DNA of 64,000 nucleotides from Chiridota heheva (GCA_020152595.1 JAIGNY010000750.1:447501-511500), one strand, 5' to 3'; counted from the first letter of the stretch, positions 37,421 through 50,580 are shown. Program-made: numbers and translations. Notes: generated by a model not told the origin, from the sequence alone.

Positions 37421-40385
37421 GTTTGTTTGTTTGTTTGATGAGGTCTTAACGGCACCACGACAACGAAGGTCAAATTGTGCCTGAGAGGTCAGATCATTTT
37501 AGAGGTAGTAAGGAAAGAGACCAGGGGAAGAATGAGAGAAATTCAAGAACAAAAGCCAGAAAGCTGTGATCGAGAGAGGAGGTGCATGGGTAAAACTAAA
37601 AACAGAGTAGAGAGGGGGTGGAAGAGGAGGATTAAATATGGTTGTAGAGGGATGCATGCTGAAGGAAGGAGACTATTTTATCTGGAGGATTTTTTGGAAG
37701 AACTCAGCAATTGAGTTGTGGGGAGCGAGAGAAGCTCTGGGAAGGTTGTACAGGGGCAAGCAAGGAGAACGTGTTGGATTGTAAGGATGCAGTGGCAATT
37801 GTTACAGAGGGGTTGGGGGAACCAATAAGGTGGGAGGAGTGAGGTGGGTGTGACCAATTCTAAGACGGGTAATATGAACGTTGTCGATACGAGAAAGGCT
37901 GTTGATGGTGGATTTGATCGATTGTGGGCTGATAACATGGAGTTTGTTATCAATTTGGAAGTTCCATAAGGTTTGCCAGCGGTCACGAACAAGAGAAGCG
38001 ATAAGCGGTTTGATGTCAGAGAGGGTTTTGGGAAAAGGGGAAGGAGGAGGTTAAGGGCAAGCTTAGCGGCTGTATCAGCCCTGTCATTGCCAGGATGCCA
38101 ACATGGCTGGGTATCCAGAAGAAAAGAACACTTTTCCTGCAGAGGGTGGGAGAAAAGAGTTTCCGGAGGAGGAGGTGGCAGGTGAGGTTATCCCATTTAA
38201 GATTGAGTAATGAAGTAAGAACAGCCTTTGAGTCAGAGAAAATGGCAAAGTGACTAAGAGGAGAGTACTCCAAAGTTGAGGGCGAGGAGAATGGCCTTAG
38301 CCTCGGCTGAAAAGATGGATGAGTGGTCAGGAAGTCTGCTACTGAGGGTGATGTCTTGATGATGGCAGCAGCAGCTGTCTTGTTGCCTTCCTTGGAGCCA
38401 TCAGTATAGATAGAGGTGTAATTTGAGAGTTGGTCTTTGATTTGGTTGTGGAGATTGATGAAGAGATTAGGGTGAGTTTGAGTTTTGTTATAAGTGGAGA
38501 GGTCTAGGTGGACAGAAGGAAGGGGGTGGCCCAAGGCGGAAAAGTGGGCCAGGAATAGGTGCCGAGAGTGGCGGGTTGATGCCAAGTTGAAAGAGGTCTG
38601 ATTTAATGCGTAAGCTGAAGGGGGCGATAGGGTTTTAGTCCTATCAAAGAGGGAGGAGAAATTGGGGTACCTAATGAGGTTGTAAACAGGGTTCTGAGTG
38701 TTGGTGAGGACTCTAAAAGCATAGGAGAGGCTAAGCTTTTTACATCTAAGTAGAAAGGGGGTTCGTTGGTTTCAACATGAAGGCTAGTGATTGGGGAGGT
38801 CCTGTAGGCTCTAGACAAAGCCTGAGGGCTTCATTTTGGATGGTGTTAATGTGGTTGAGGTATGAGTTGTGAGCGACACAGTAAACAATATTGCCATAGT
38901 CAAGCTTGGCACGAATGGTGAGCCTGAAAATTTTGAGGAGAGCATATGTTCGCTCCCAAGTAGTGTTGGAGAGCAGTCGGAGGAGGTTGAGGGAGCTATT
39001 GCATTTTAGTTTCAGGTTGGTGATGTGTGGCTTGTAGGTGAGCTTGGGGTCTAGAGTTAGACCAAGGAACTTTGTGTTTTCAACTTTAGGGATGCGATTC
39101 CCATTGAGCACAAAGTTCGGGTTGGGGTGGAGGTTGTTGAAATGACAAAAGTGCATGCAGACTGTCTTGTCTTTGGAGAATCTAAAACCGTTATTGTTGC
39201 TCCAGACTTGCAGCTGATTGAGGCTGGTTTGAAGCCTATTTTCAACAATAGGAAAGCTAGGGGAGGAGTAGAAGATGGTGAAGTCATCCACGTAGAGGGT
39301 ACGTTTGATGCTGGGGCCAAGGTCATTCCCGATGTCATTAATGCTCAGGTTGAAGAGAGTGGGGAGAGGATGCTGCCTTGGGGGACGCCCTCTTCTTGGG
39401 GTACGGCTTGGAGAGGGTGTGGCCAATACGAACTTGGAACTGCCTGGGTGAGAGGAAGTTTTGAATAAAGATGGGGAGGTGGCCTCTGAGGCCAATGGTG
39501 TGAAGTTTCCGGTAATGCCGTGATTTCCAAGTAGTGTCGAAAGCTTTCTCGAGGTCAAAAAAATGGCAATGAGGTGTTCCTTTTTGCAAAGGATTCCCGG
39601 ATAGCGGTGTCGAGCGTAATTAACTGGTCTAGGTATTGCGACGTTTTGGAAGCCGCTTTGGTGAGAGAGAGGATTCTGTTGGTCTCGAGGAACCAGTTTA
39701 GTCTCTGATTAATGATCTTTTCCATAATTTTACAGAGACAGCAAGTAAGGGCGATGGGTCGGTAGCTGGTGGGGTCGGTGCTATCCTTCCCCGGTTTAAG
39801 GACGGGATGACAATAGCTGTCCTCCAGATAGGGGGAAAGGAGTGTGAGGACCAAATGTGGTTGAAGATGGTGAGTAGGGTAGTGGTGGCTTTGATGGGGA
39901 GGTGTTTCAGAAACTGATAGGGGATGTTATCTGGGCCCTTGGAGGTGCAGCCAGCGCCGCTGATGGCTTGGTTTAATTCAGAAAGGGTGAGAGGGGTGTT
40001 GTAGCTTCTGGAGTTGTCAGAGGGAAAAGTGATTCTCCGGGCTTCATCGCAAGCTTTTTTGATTTTGAAAGCATTGGAGTAGTTGGTCGAGGCCGAGATG
40101 TTGCTGAAAGAGGCGGCGAGGTGGTCAACGATGTCTTTTTTTGCGGTGAGAAGGTCTCCATTCCAAGAGAGATGGGAGATGGAAGATTTGCCTACTCTGC
40201 CGTGGAAGCTGTTAACCATTCTCCAAATCTTCTTAGTGGGGGTGTTGGTGGTGAGAGAAGAGATAAAGTTGTTCCAAGTGTTGGTTTTACTGTCCTTGAT
40301 AGTGCGTCTGGCCTTGGCACGGCTGATGCGAAAGAGGATTTAAGAATTACTGCTTGCTCTCGTAAATACTTTTGTCTTGCCAGAA
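37421..40385 (-). mobile_element. I/jockey-group LINE with RNase H, 5'-truncated and frameshifted, in the last intron of the GREB1-like gene
   Basis: On the minus strand, in order: the region before the RT (KKIWRMVNSFHGR near 40220), RT motifs (SKGPDNIPYQFLKHL about 39950; DLEKAFDTTW about 39560; GVPQGSILSP about 39360; YVDD at 39283-39294), a thumb region (TKFLGLTLDPKLTYKPHI about 39060), RNase H (IYTDGSK about 38400; FSDSKAVL about 38230; FFWIPSHVGI about 38110) and a C-terminal CNNCHCILTIQHVLLACP zinc-knuckle-like segment about 37800. It ends in a (CAAA)n tail at 37421-37437. The endonuclease is missing and reading frames change several times, so it is dead. Related pieces are at 48345, 50581 and 52092. 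The exact clade (I, Nimb, Outcast or similar) needs a tree. Confidence 0.9.
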
Positions 40386-40420
40386 TTACATAATTGAGAA
40401 CTATCACAATTTATACTCAA

Positions 40421-40968
40421 AGGATTAGTTCAGTAGTCAAGTAAGTTCATCTTATATAAAAGAGGACCTGAAGACAAACAAACTGGTGAAAAAACTACTT
40501 CAATATCTTACTCTGTTAAGAAGTCTTATCTCTATAGAAATGACTGGTGTAGTAAGTCTACAATGAAAGGTTGGTGACTGCATCCTCACATTCATAACAA
40601 TTCTTAATCTATCTTAAAGAAAACTTATTTAACTTTTTTACTATTTGAAATATATTCCCTCAAATTTTCTTCAGGTGGTAAATTATAATTACCCTAAATT
40701 TTTGTTTTACTACTTTCCCAATATATCTGATGGTTTTTAAGCCACAAAATCGCATGACAAAATATGATAGAATACAATACATAAAGACTTTGAGAAATCT
40801 GAGGCTGTGATGTCACAACTAGTCTGATTTCAGTCGTTTTTACAAAAGTGATACCAAATTTTCATATCTCCTTAACAGAATAAGATTTTTAAATGCTTTC
40901 TTCACCATTTTGTTTTGTTTAAACTCCTTTTTCACATAAAGATACAAAGATAAACTTGCTCGACCAAT
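40421..40968. mobile_element. Foldback MITE, copy 3
   Basis: The left end AAAGGATTAGTTCAGTAGTC and the right segments TTTAAACTCCTTTTTCACAT and AAACTTGCTCGACCAAT are inverted relatives of each other and match the copies at 18904 and 61345. The inner parts GATGTCACAACTAGTCTG and GATTTCAGTCG are shared too. It lies in the last intron of the GREB1-like gene, next to the 5' end of the LINE. Confidence 0.75.
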
Positions 40969-41499
40969 ATCCCACATAAGCAACAGAAAGCAACTAATTG
41001 CTGGGACTTGGTACTTTGAAAGTACTTAATTTCTCTGAAGTACTGATGCATATCTACAATGCGTGACAGTTTTATTTTAAACTTTTTTTTCACACAGTCC
41101 ACCTTAGGCAGTACGACAATATATCTTAATTAGGTGGAGATGGACTAACATCCTAAAAGATCTAGACATTGGTCAGATTTTCTACCTTAAAGGGATTTGG
41201 GTTTTTTTTGCACTTAACATAGAATTCCCCTTTAAGCCGTTCTCACAATACCACTTCAGGTAACTTGATAGAGAATGAACATATATAACAGAAAACCTAA
41301 GCTAACTTTATAGTTCTTAACTGTATTGAGATAACAAACCCAAACTATTATCAATCGTAGCTTAAAGTTTTAACTGTTTTCATGAAGTAAAAATTCTGCA
41401 GACAAAGACAAATCCTAACTGGAAATAATCATGCAGATTAAATAATCTCATGAAAATTCATGTTGTTTTGTAGTTCAAAAATGTTCAGTTTCAACTTAC

Positions 41500-41634
41500 C
41501 AGGTAGGAATTTGAATTGCTGGATAAATTCTGCTGAGGGAACCTTGCTGAAACACAGATTTAGCAAAAGTCCAGAATACTGGAAGCCTTTTGATTCCTCA
41601 CTCAGAAAGTCAGACTCAGAACTAACAAAATAAA
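41500..41634 (-). CDS. GREB1-like, penultimate exon
   Basis: Acceptor TTTTTTCTTGCAG/TT and donor CCTG/GTAAGT. It starts by completing a Val codon and reads YFVSSESDFLSEESKGFQYS, then LLLNLCFSKVPSAEF and QQFKFLPG. Phase 1 at both ends, 135 bp. It aligns with the GREB1 segment that links the CYLxLGP motif to the C-terminal FRLRDEFQTA block. Confidence 0.9.
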
Positions 41635-42173
41635 CTGCAAGAAAAAAGAACAAGTGTTTCATTTTAAAATGATGTTATATAATTTTTGTAACACACACAA
41701 ACAAATAACTTTCAAATAATTGTTCAAACAATAAAAACCCTCATTGAAGATGATGAATTTAAAATGTACAAAACAATTCAAAGTTTTGGTCTGAAAGGTT
41801 CATTACGGTAACTTTCCATTCTCAGATGCGGTCTTGGTCATCCGGGTATGCTATCCTTAAACATGACTGCCCACCTGCCTGATATTTCTGACTCCATAAA
41901 GCCTCCCTACTGAAGTAGCACCCTAATTATATATGCTGATTTACCCTCACCTCATGCTGGTTAAACTTAGGCTGACAATTCAAAGAAAAAAATACCATCT
42001 TCACACAGAATCGGAGATGCAATTTTCCAAAAGATATCAATACAATCCATTATTTCATGACATATTAAATCATTTTCAATTGTCATTCAACTTTCCATAA
42101 GCAAACGTTCATTAGAGCAAGCTGCTAATAAATAAGCAATCTTGCGTGAAACCTCCATTTCTTAAGTTCTCAC

Positions 42174-42541
42174 CTTGGATGCTCGGACCAAGGCTGAGAT
42201 AGCAATCCACCTGCAGCACAGGATAACGAGTCATATCACCCTCTGATGAGAGCATCATCTCCTCATCGAGCTCCGACAGGAACCTCTCCAGAAGCAGATG
42301 GGGGGCTGCCTGCAATGGCACCAAGTGCTCACTATCTGGGGAGCTCACAAAGCACCTGGGCGAGGTCACCGGCTGCTGGGGTGCATCACCATCTTTACGG
42401 ACAGACTGGTGTAGAACTGGTTCTGGGATCGTGGATAATGGTTGGATTGCTTTTTTCATAAACTGGAATTGATTCAGCCTGCATATAACCAGGTTACGAG
42501 CATTGACTCGTAAATTGAAATCAATGTCCTCGTCATAAAAC
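42174..42541 (-). CDS. GREB1-like exon, DFNLRVN to CYLSLGP
   Basis: Acceptor TTATTTTTGGTAG/G and donor CCAAG/GTGAGA, 368 bp. It begins (R)FYDEDIDFNLRVNARNLVI, then FQFMKKAIQ, CFVSSPDSEHLVPLQAAPHL, ERFLSELDEEMM and YPVLQVDCYLSLGPSIQ. All are recognisable GREB1 landmarks in the right order. The middle (about 15 residues after MKKAIQ) is the least conserved. Confidence 0.92.
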
Positions 42542-43269
42542 CTACCAAAAATAACAGATGTAAAAAGTATTAAACAAGATGAACACCATATAAATCGAAA
42601 GAAATACATTTTCTTGCTCATTTTCCATCTTACCTTAATACACTAATTGTGGATACTTATTGCAACTTTTTGTGAAAGGTGCTAGTTGGTACCAGGTTTA
42701 GAATGATACAACCATATGATACTAAGGGTCAGGTCATGTAAGATAATTACCAATTTTAAATTATTGAAACTGCTGTTCACAATCTATAAATAAAACAAAC
42801 AAAACCCATTTACGATTCAAGATAAAAAAAAAGTCATTCACTGTAAAATATGTTTTTGCATATCTTCTATCTTCAAACTTTGTCTCTAATATGAATTTTG
42901 TAATGTCTCATTTAACCCCCATCAAAAGTAAACCCCCCCACATCTGCACTCAACAACATGGACAATAGCTTAATGATACAGTATGATGGAACATTTCTTA
43001 TAGGGTTCAATATAGATGACAATTACTTATCAATTTACATAAACTACATAAACTAAACAAGTGCAAAGTTTACCCAGAAAAGACTTTTGACAGTTAAGTC
43101 TAGGCTATTTTGTCAACAACTTTGTTTAAGCATTTCATGTACACATGTACCACACTAACAAGACTGTTGACTGTATATACCTGTAAATGTACTGTACAAA
43201 TAGAAATAAGTTGATGTAGTGTTGTTTTATGTACATGTTCAACGAATGACGACACATCTTAATATGCAA

Positions 43270-46200
43270 ACTACGTAAATCTTAGTGAGAAACAACAGCA
43301 TGATGGTTCACCTTAATGGCTGATCTTGTGACATTCAAATGATCCTCAGGTACGTCTTTCAAGTAGGCTGACACAAAAATTTAACGGTGTCTTCCATACT
43401 GCTGTGCTCATTATCTCATTAATGGGTACCCCCTTAAGGGCCTTGGATGCGGCTAGTCCAAGCACTTGGTGTGCCTTCGCACGCTCACTACCTAGCAGGG
43501 CCACGGAGTTAAACGTGACTGCCTGCAAAATCCAACACGCAATGGTGTCCCGTGACACTACACGATGATGTGGTTTTTGTAGATACAAAAAGTGCTTTAG
43601 AGTCGCCTCTAAGTGACTTGAGTACACTTAATAACGTCTGATTTTTGGCCAGAAAGAAAGAATCTGGGACTAAACGAACTCCCCATGGCCCAAACATGAT
43701 GTGGCCTGTCCCTACGGACAGGGTGTAGATTGACCCCTCCGTTTTGCAGAGGCCGCTGAGAGAAGGAACACCATTTTTAGGGTTCTTTCAGGGGACAGGA
43801 GGCAAGAGGTTCGAACGGTGGCCTGGCTAAGGTGTCTATGATGACCTGCATATTCCAGGCTGGAAAGAGGTTATCTCATTGCACCAGTTTCGGAAGATTC
43901 AATTCCAAGCCTTGAATTATACTTGCCCAAGGTGGAGGCCCTTTGGGAATGTGCTCCCATTTGGGCAGTGTCCTGCAAAACACCTTGCACAAGCATTGAT
44001 TGGCAGACAGCAGCAACACAGTCAAATGTAGCACCCCTGGATTGTAGTGGAGCTCGTCCGACACCGGCATGGATACCAGATCCATGTGGTTTGGGAGCTC
44101 ATAGGGGTACCCAGCTACTAGTCTCAGCAGTTATGGGTACCAGTACTGGCCTGGCCAGTTGGGTGCTACCAGAAGTAGAAAATAACATTGATCTAGCTCC
44201 ACTTTGTCCAGTACCCTTGGGACGAGAGCAAATGGTGAGAAGGCGTTAGCCTACAAAGCAGTAACACCAAAAAGTTAGTGCGTCATCCCACCACACACTG
44301 GGGTGCGGGGTCAGAGCGCAGAAAATTGGTAATTGTGGATTTTTAGAGAGGCAGACAAGTCCACGTCCGGGTGACCAAATGGTCTCGGCCACCTGGGGTT
44401 AAAGCGACCACTCCCTGGGCGCCCAATGCAGACGTGATAGGAGGTCTGCAAGCATGTTCTCCTTGCCTGGCAAGTGTACAGCTAGGAGACGAACGTTGTG
44501 TGACTCGCACCAGTTCAGTAGTGATTTGGTGTGGAGCCAGAGCGTTCTGAATAGTACCTCCCTATTTGTTGACATACGCCACTACCGTGGTATTGTCTGT
44601 GCAGACTAGGACTGTCTTGTCCCTGACCTGTGGCAGGAAATGTAACAGGGCCTGGTGTACTGCCTCCAGTTCCAGCAGGTTTATGTGCTGGTGCCACCAG
44701 GATCCCGACCAGATCCCGGCGGCCGGGGAGTGATCTAAATGCATTCCCCTAGCCCGAGAGTGAGGTGTCGGTGATGACTGTCACTAATGGCTTGGGGGGA
44801 AGAAAACTCACACCTTGCGTAACGTAGAGTTGGTCACACCACCACTGCAGGTGTGGCACCATGTCCAGGGCGAGGACTGGGGAAAGCAGGTCTCTCTCTG
44901 ATGGGACGAAATGTCCCAAGAGGTGAAACTGGAGGTCCCTTATGTGAAACCTGCACCCGGGGACGATGTCCACCAGGCTGGCTGGGTATCCCAGGAAAAC
45001 CAGCCATGCCCTCGCCGGTGAGGATGGGCTGGTGGGGTTGGAGTGACCAGGCCCTTGGAGAAATCCAGGGTCGCCCCTAAATGGGTCGGGTCCGAGACAG
45101 GACTAGGTCCGACTTCTCATGGTTGATCAACCAAACTAATCTCGAGTGAGCTACAGAGATCACGATGTCCATGTGTCTGGCCACTAGCAGTGGGTCGTCT
45201 GCGATGATGAGTCACTTGTCCAGATAGGTAAAGATTGTGATTCCCTGCTTTCACAGGTAGGCCACTACGACCCTTTTCTCCCTAGTAAACACCCAGGGTG
45301 CAGTCGAGAAACAACAGGGGAGAGCCTTAAATATGTAGAAGGTTCCTTCAAACATCATGAAGGCGAGGAACTTTCTGTGGCTGGCATGGACGGGTACTTG
45401 CAGGTAGACATCTGAGAGGTCAACCGAAGTCGCCCAAAGAGAGTTGTGTAAAAGAGGTGAATGCTGTGCAGTGCCTCCATTTTGAACTTCGTTGGGCGGA
45501 TGAACTCGTTCAGTGGTTTAAGATTCAAGATTGGCCACCACAAGCTCCCTTTCTTGGGAGTTAAAAAGGTGGACATAAAAAAGCCTTTCCGTAGCGATGT
45601 TACCGAGGTAATTGCCTTTTTCCATGTCACTAAGTCTAAACCTCGCAATACATCTTTAGCCCCAAGGAAATCACTAGGAATTTCACGAAGTCTAAACCTT
45701 GCAATACATTTTTAGCCCCAACAAAATCTCAAATCTGTCGGGGTCTATTTATGTACTGCTCACAACAGAAACCACAATCCAGCACAAGCAATTAGCAATT
45801 ACACCAGGGATTTCTTATTTCTAAAATCCACACACTTCACCTCACTTTCCATGGTCATAAATTGACATTGATAGTAAACATATTTTACTGTAACTGCACT
45901 AACTTTCACAAGGACAAAAGAATTCCCCTGTGGTCAAAGTGTGTGGCTTAAAGTAATAATTTACAAATAGGATGGTATTTAACAGTGAAGGTTTTGTTTG
46001 TTTATTGATGAGTAATTTAAAGTGATGTTTTTGTTCAACCTTGTAGGCTTTGAAGATTTGGGACTAAAAATCTATTGCAACAGATATTCATCATGGTTAA
46101 CTCTTTGATCTCCTCATGTAACAGTTGTAAGTGAACTTGGGAGATTGGAGGAGGAGTTTGCCTCAGGATCCCCCTACCTCATGGGAGGAGGTGGACTCCA

Positions 46201-48240
46201 ATTTTTTTTGACGGTGCCCAGCACCCACACGTCTGTGGTTAATAGGGCCCACTCTCTGTTGGAAGTCCCCCAGATGCCCCGACTGGGCCGCTCTGTGGCA
46301 GGGGTTCCAGTGGCATGTCAAAAGTACTGCTGATGCTGCTTCCCTTTCCAGCAGGAGGTCGCCCTTTGGGCCGAAGGGAAGGACTGTTTACCTGAAGCCA
46401 CTGAGACCTTCCTAGATCAACACAAGTTGTCTTGGGAGGCAGAGGGACTATAGGGGGTTTAGGAGCCTGTACCCGCCTGGGGTTGGTTGGGAACTCTTTG
46501 CTAGTAGCACTTTTGCAATCAGCTTACGGTTTTTCCAAGCAAGGATGTATCTTTCTGACATAAGTCAAGGAGAAAGTATCTAAGACACTGTCTAGACCCT
46601 TGGCCACCCAGACCGCCAGTGCCTGGTACTTATGCCTCTCCCTGATAATCCTATCGGCACCCCGCAGAGCCTCTTCCCTCTTCTGCATGGCAGGGTTACA
46701 AAACTTACTTCCTTTCCCCCTCGGTGTGTAACAGCTGGCGGTCCTAGCCTGAGGGTGACAGAGGAGGCGCCAGACCTTCTTGGGGATTACCGGAACCTGC
46801 ACCAGGCCTGCATAATCTCTGTCACAGACTGATGGACTTGAACAGATCCTTAAGAGTACACAGTCCAGTCTCGGATGGGCTTTCTCCCCAAATGCCTCAC
46901 CCACTAGGTAAGGGAGCAGTCCTGAGTTGAGGAGGAGGGGGTAGGAGCTGAGGAGCTGCTGGCGGCAGATGTCGCTGCGAAGTGGGTTCTGCAGCCTTAG
47001 CTGGGGGATGGCTCATGGCCAGAAGATTTTCTAGATGCAGAAATTCTAGCAGCTTCTAGATTATGTATCCCTGAAGAAGGGGGCTCACTGAAAGTGGCGG
47101 GAAAAAAGCACCTTGTCCGGTAGTCCCCTGCGGGTACTGGTGGTTACCTCCGAGATTGCGATTGAGACCGTGGAGGGCGTTGCCACCTTAGGAGTGAGGA
47201 CAAACAGAGGTGGAAACTCCTGGCCTGTTTTCGAGCTGAATCCTCAAACTCTTCCCCCTCATCATCTATATCCTCCTCGCGGCCATTAAGATTTTTTATC
47301 TCTTGGGCCCCTCCAATCCCACACCCTCAATTTTCTCAAAATTAGGGGTAATCCACACCTTCAAGCCCCAGAACCTCTTCACACTTCAGTTGCTAGCAAT
47401 CATCTATTGTTACACCATACACAACACACATGAGTAATCTTTATCTTCCGACCTGAGAGCCTTTTTACACTTCACTTGATAGCAACCAGCTATTGTTACA
47501 CCGTACACAATACAGTAGGTCATTCATCTGGGGCTGAAGCTGCAAACCTCCTTTGCAGTGAAATGAAAGAGATTAGTCCTTGGCTGACCCTAAAAATAAA
47601 TATGCATTATATACCTAGAGGAATTTGTGCAATGCTCATGAATAATTGATAGACCATTCCTCCCAAAGAGGGTTATTTCATCATGACCGATGGGTATAAC
47701 GCGAGGGTATCTTCCTCCAGGGATTTCTGGCACTGATGCCGGGGCCGTGCTGGCCTGCCAAGAAGCTAGGCGGGCATCCAACACTTGGGAAAGCCAAGAC
47801 TGCATGGACCCCTGTAGCTTGGATAAGAGTGCCCCCTCATCCAGGGGGTTCACCTGTTTCTTGCTCTTTCTCTCGCCCCTGAGGGGGGTAGGAGGAGGCT
47901 GAGGACAAGGAGTGCCCATGGTGTATGCGTCTGGAGCTCCTGTCCTGGGTACAGGATCACCCCCGTAGGGGGGGGGGGCGTGATGCCTGCCTGGTGCAAA
48001 GCTGGTGGGTGACCTGCTGGAGGAGGGGGAGGAGGACTGCCCTCTCCCTGCGCTTCAGCCACCGTGTGGTGGCTAAGGCCTCACTCTACTTCATGAACTT
48101 GCGCAATGTGGTCCACGACTCCTCAGACCAGATTGCACAGCTGTGCATGATGCGGTCTGGCAACACTGTCTGCACTCAGTGTGCGCGTCCTCCGCTCTGT
48201 ACTTCACAAACTGCTGACACCGTGTGCAGCATTGTGTGCT
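43270..48240 (-). mobile_element. Broken DIRS-like (tyrosine-recombinase) retrotransposon in the 16-kb intron
   Basis: On the minus strand: Gag-like Pro- and charge-rich pieces (about 48060-47700 and 47280-46520); reverse transcriptase (FLTPKKGSLWWPILNLKPLN about 45560; a degraded TYLDK-stop near 45210 where YLDD is expected); RNase H (VITDTSLSG about 44770, NLLELEAVHQALLHF about 44680, CTDNTTVVAYVNK about 44600); and the C-terminal part of a tyrosine recombinase (SERAKAHQVLGLAASKAL about 43470; EIMSTAVWKTPLNF about 43400). The recombinase HxxR motif reads HQVL here, so its arginine is lost. Many frameshifts and stops; not active. Terminal repeats could not be placed, so the ends are approximate. 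A family-D element interrupts the Gag region. Confidence 0.85.
47288..47693 (+). mobile_element. Family-D element inserted into the DIRS Gag region
   Basis: TTAAGATTTTTTATCTCTTG to GGTTATTTCATCATGA, matching the copy at 31431-31812 along its length, including the internal doubled segment. The DIRS Gag frame is interrupted on both sides, so this insertion is younger than the DIRS element. Confidence 0.85.
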
Positions 48241-48344
48241 AGGCAGTTGCCTAATGGAAAAGTATGCCTTGATGGCTTAACTAAGTTAGCCTTAATTCAG
48301 TATGGATATGGAGCTGCTAACGGCCGTTCAGAACTAGCTCAAGT

Positions 48345-48520
48345 TACCTTTAAGTTTATGTTTGTTTGTTTGATGAGGGCTTAAAGGCACCACAACAACG
48401 AGGGTCAAATTGTGCCTAGGAGGTTAAATCATTCCAGAGGTAGGAAGAAAAGAATATATGAGGAGTCTGAGAGAAGTGTGGTGGCTAAGAGCCAGGAAGC
48501 TGGGTTTTGTGGTTCTGATG
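48345..48520 (-). mobile_element. 3' end of the RNase H LINE family
   Basis: The (CAAA)n tail at 48360-48376 and the adjoining GAGGGTCAAATTGTGCCT segment match the 3' end of the LINE at 37421-37510. Only the 3' UTR is present, a typical severe 5' truncation. Confidence 0.8.
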
Positions 48521-48589
48521 CTTTTTCAAAAGCTGATTGATTTGCAAAATTTGTATTAACTGTCATGTCATTGCATATCATGAAATATT

Positions 48590-48960
48590 TGTTCCAGGAT
48601 ATTCATTCATGAGCCACAGCCACCATGCAGATCAATAAAAATGTTGACAACATTAGCATGTGCACAATAATTAACAACATCATCAAAGCAAGTATGATGC
48701 AAAAACGATAGCTCATTTACCCTATTTCAAGAATTTGTCAGTAAGCCCCGCCTACTCATTAGCATTCATGACATCACTACCCCAACATGTACAGACCAAG
48801 ACCCATCTGTGTACCACACATAGCATAAATCTGATATATCGTTTATGGTGTTTACAAAATTGAGCACTTTCACATTAAGCCATGCTCAACCTAACATAAC
48901 AAGATGACAGGCTAAAAAGGTTGAGTCACCCCATAAAAAGCCCAAACTACAACCACCAAC
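48590..48960. repeat. Repeat family E, diverged copy
   Basis: It shares AAGCCCCGCCTACTCATTAG and CCATCTGTGTACCACACAT with the copies at 34350 and 49640. It is separated from the next copies by LINE-derived sequence. Confidence 0.7.
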
Positions 48961-48984
48961 TACACAAAAAAAATATTAAAAAAA

Positions 48985-49230
48985 TCAAAGACTCCCAGGA
49001 TTAGTAAAGAACTTATCAATGTTGACTTTGAAATTGTAAACAGAATTAGAGCTAACTACCCACTCAGGCAAACCATTCCACTCATTAACAACTCTTTGTG
49101 AAAAGCTAAAGCTTGGAATATCTATCAGTGAGAACTCTTTGGTTAACTTCACATTGTTACCAATTGTCACATGAGGATTAGCTAAAACATGCAAGAAATT
49201 ACAGCATGATGAACTTCCAAAGCTATTAAA
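48985..49230 (-). pseudogene. C-terminal fragment of a second non-LTR reverse transcriptase
   Basis: The minus-strand frame reads NVKLTKEFSLIDIPSFSFSQ, RVVNEWNGLPEWVVSSNSVY and FKVNIDKFF before its stop. The FSQRVVxxWNxLPxxVV and F-K-x-x-[IL]-D pattern marks the end of jockey/CR1-type reverse-transcriptase ORFs. It differs from both the LINE at 26461 and the RNase H LINE. Only the last 70 or so codons remain. Confidence 0.8.
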
Positions 49231-49639
49231 AACTGGTTTTCTAACCCCTTCTCATGACACCACATTTTAAAATAAACACCCCTCAAATCCACTTAGTTTT
49301 AGTTGCAAATCATCTGCATGAATAGGCCTCATTCAGCACAATCTCATCCTCACTTTGCTTGAGTGCACTTTTACACAAAAGCTCAATGTATGCAGTGGGA
49401 TATATGATAAGTGGTCAATTCACATAACACTGTGGCTTTGTGTATGACCTGTCACTGTAGCAGTTGTGGTTTTGCGTTACTGATTTAAGAAAAGGATATC
49501 ATATATCGGGGTTGAAATTATTTTTTACCGATCAAAATGTAGAAAACAGTCGGAACACGTGGGGTAAAAGCAATAGCATGATAAGTTCGTAATGAGGAAG
49601 TCAAAGCAACGCTAACAGATAGGAATTTAAAGACCTGAA

Positions 49640-50580
49640 TCATATCGCCACCTACACTTCTTAAATGAAGCGTGGTCAAACCAACCATGTTAATGGCATC
49701 TGTTGATAACATAAGCATGTACACAATAACCAACAGAATTATAATGCCCAATATAACGCAAAACAGACATTGCTCATTTATCACTTTTTGAAAATTTTCA
49801 CTTAAAGCCCGGCCCACTTATTAATATGCATGAAATCAACACCATAAACAATAGATGACATCTGCAGACCATATGAGCTATCTGTGTACCACACATGATG
49901 AGAATCTAGTAGTTTTTGAGATATCATGTTTACCTGTGCTTTTTGTTTACAAAATCATATTAAGCCCCGCTCACTATGCAAATTAATGAAATTCAACGTT
50001 TTCATACCATGATGACATACACACTGGCTAACAAACAAAACGGACTGTAATTGTCAAAATAAGAGCATTTAAAAAATTCTATAAAGCGCATGCCTACTCA
50101 TTAATATGCATAATATCACCACCAAAAACAATATGGCAAATCTACAGACCATGGGCTATCTGTGTACCACACAATACATTAATCCAGTTTACTGTTCTTG
50201 AAATACTGTGTTTACAAGCTCTTTTCAGCAAAAACATATTAAGCCCGCCCACTATGCATATTAATGAAATTCAACGTGTTTTACATCATGAACATGTACA
50301 CACCAGCGAACATCATAATTATACCAAACATGAAACAAAACAGACATGTGGTTGTTAAGAAATGTACATTTCAATATTTTAACTTTAAGCCCCGCCTACT
50401 CATTAATATGCATAACATCAGCATCAAAAACAATAGGGCACATCTACGGACCATGGGCTAACTGTGTACCAAATATGACATGAATCCACTTTACTGTTCT
50501 TGAGATAACGTGTTTACAAGCTCTTTCCAGAAAATCATATTAAGCTCCGCCCACTATGCATATTAATGAAATTCAACATC
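49640..50580. repeat. Repeat family E, tandem array of about 295 bp x 3
   Basis: The pair of words AAGCCCCGCCTACTCATTAA and AAGCCCGCCCACTATGCATA recurs near 49805/49970, 50090/50243 and 50388/50542. Between them lies TGTGTACCACACATGA plus TTCTTGAGATA. The array stops at 50580, where the LINE fragment begins. Confidence 0.85.

Noticed and set aside
45461-45715. Plus-strand open frames across the DIRS region (also 43923-44249, 46145-46333)
   Set aside because: They are shadows opposite the minus-strand DIRS reading frames.
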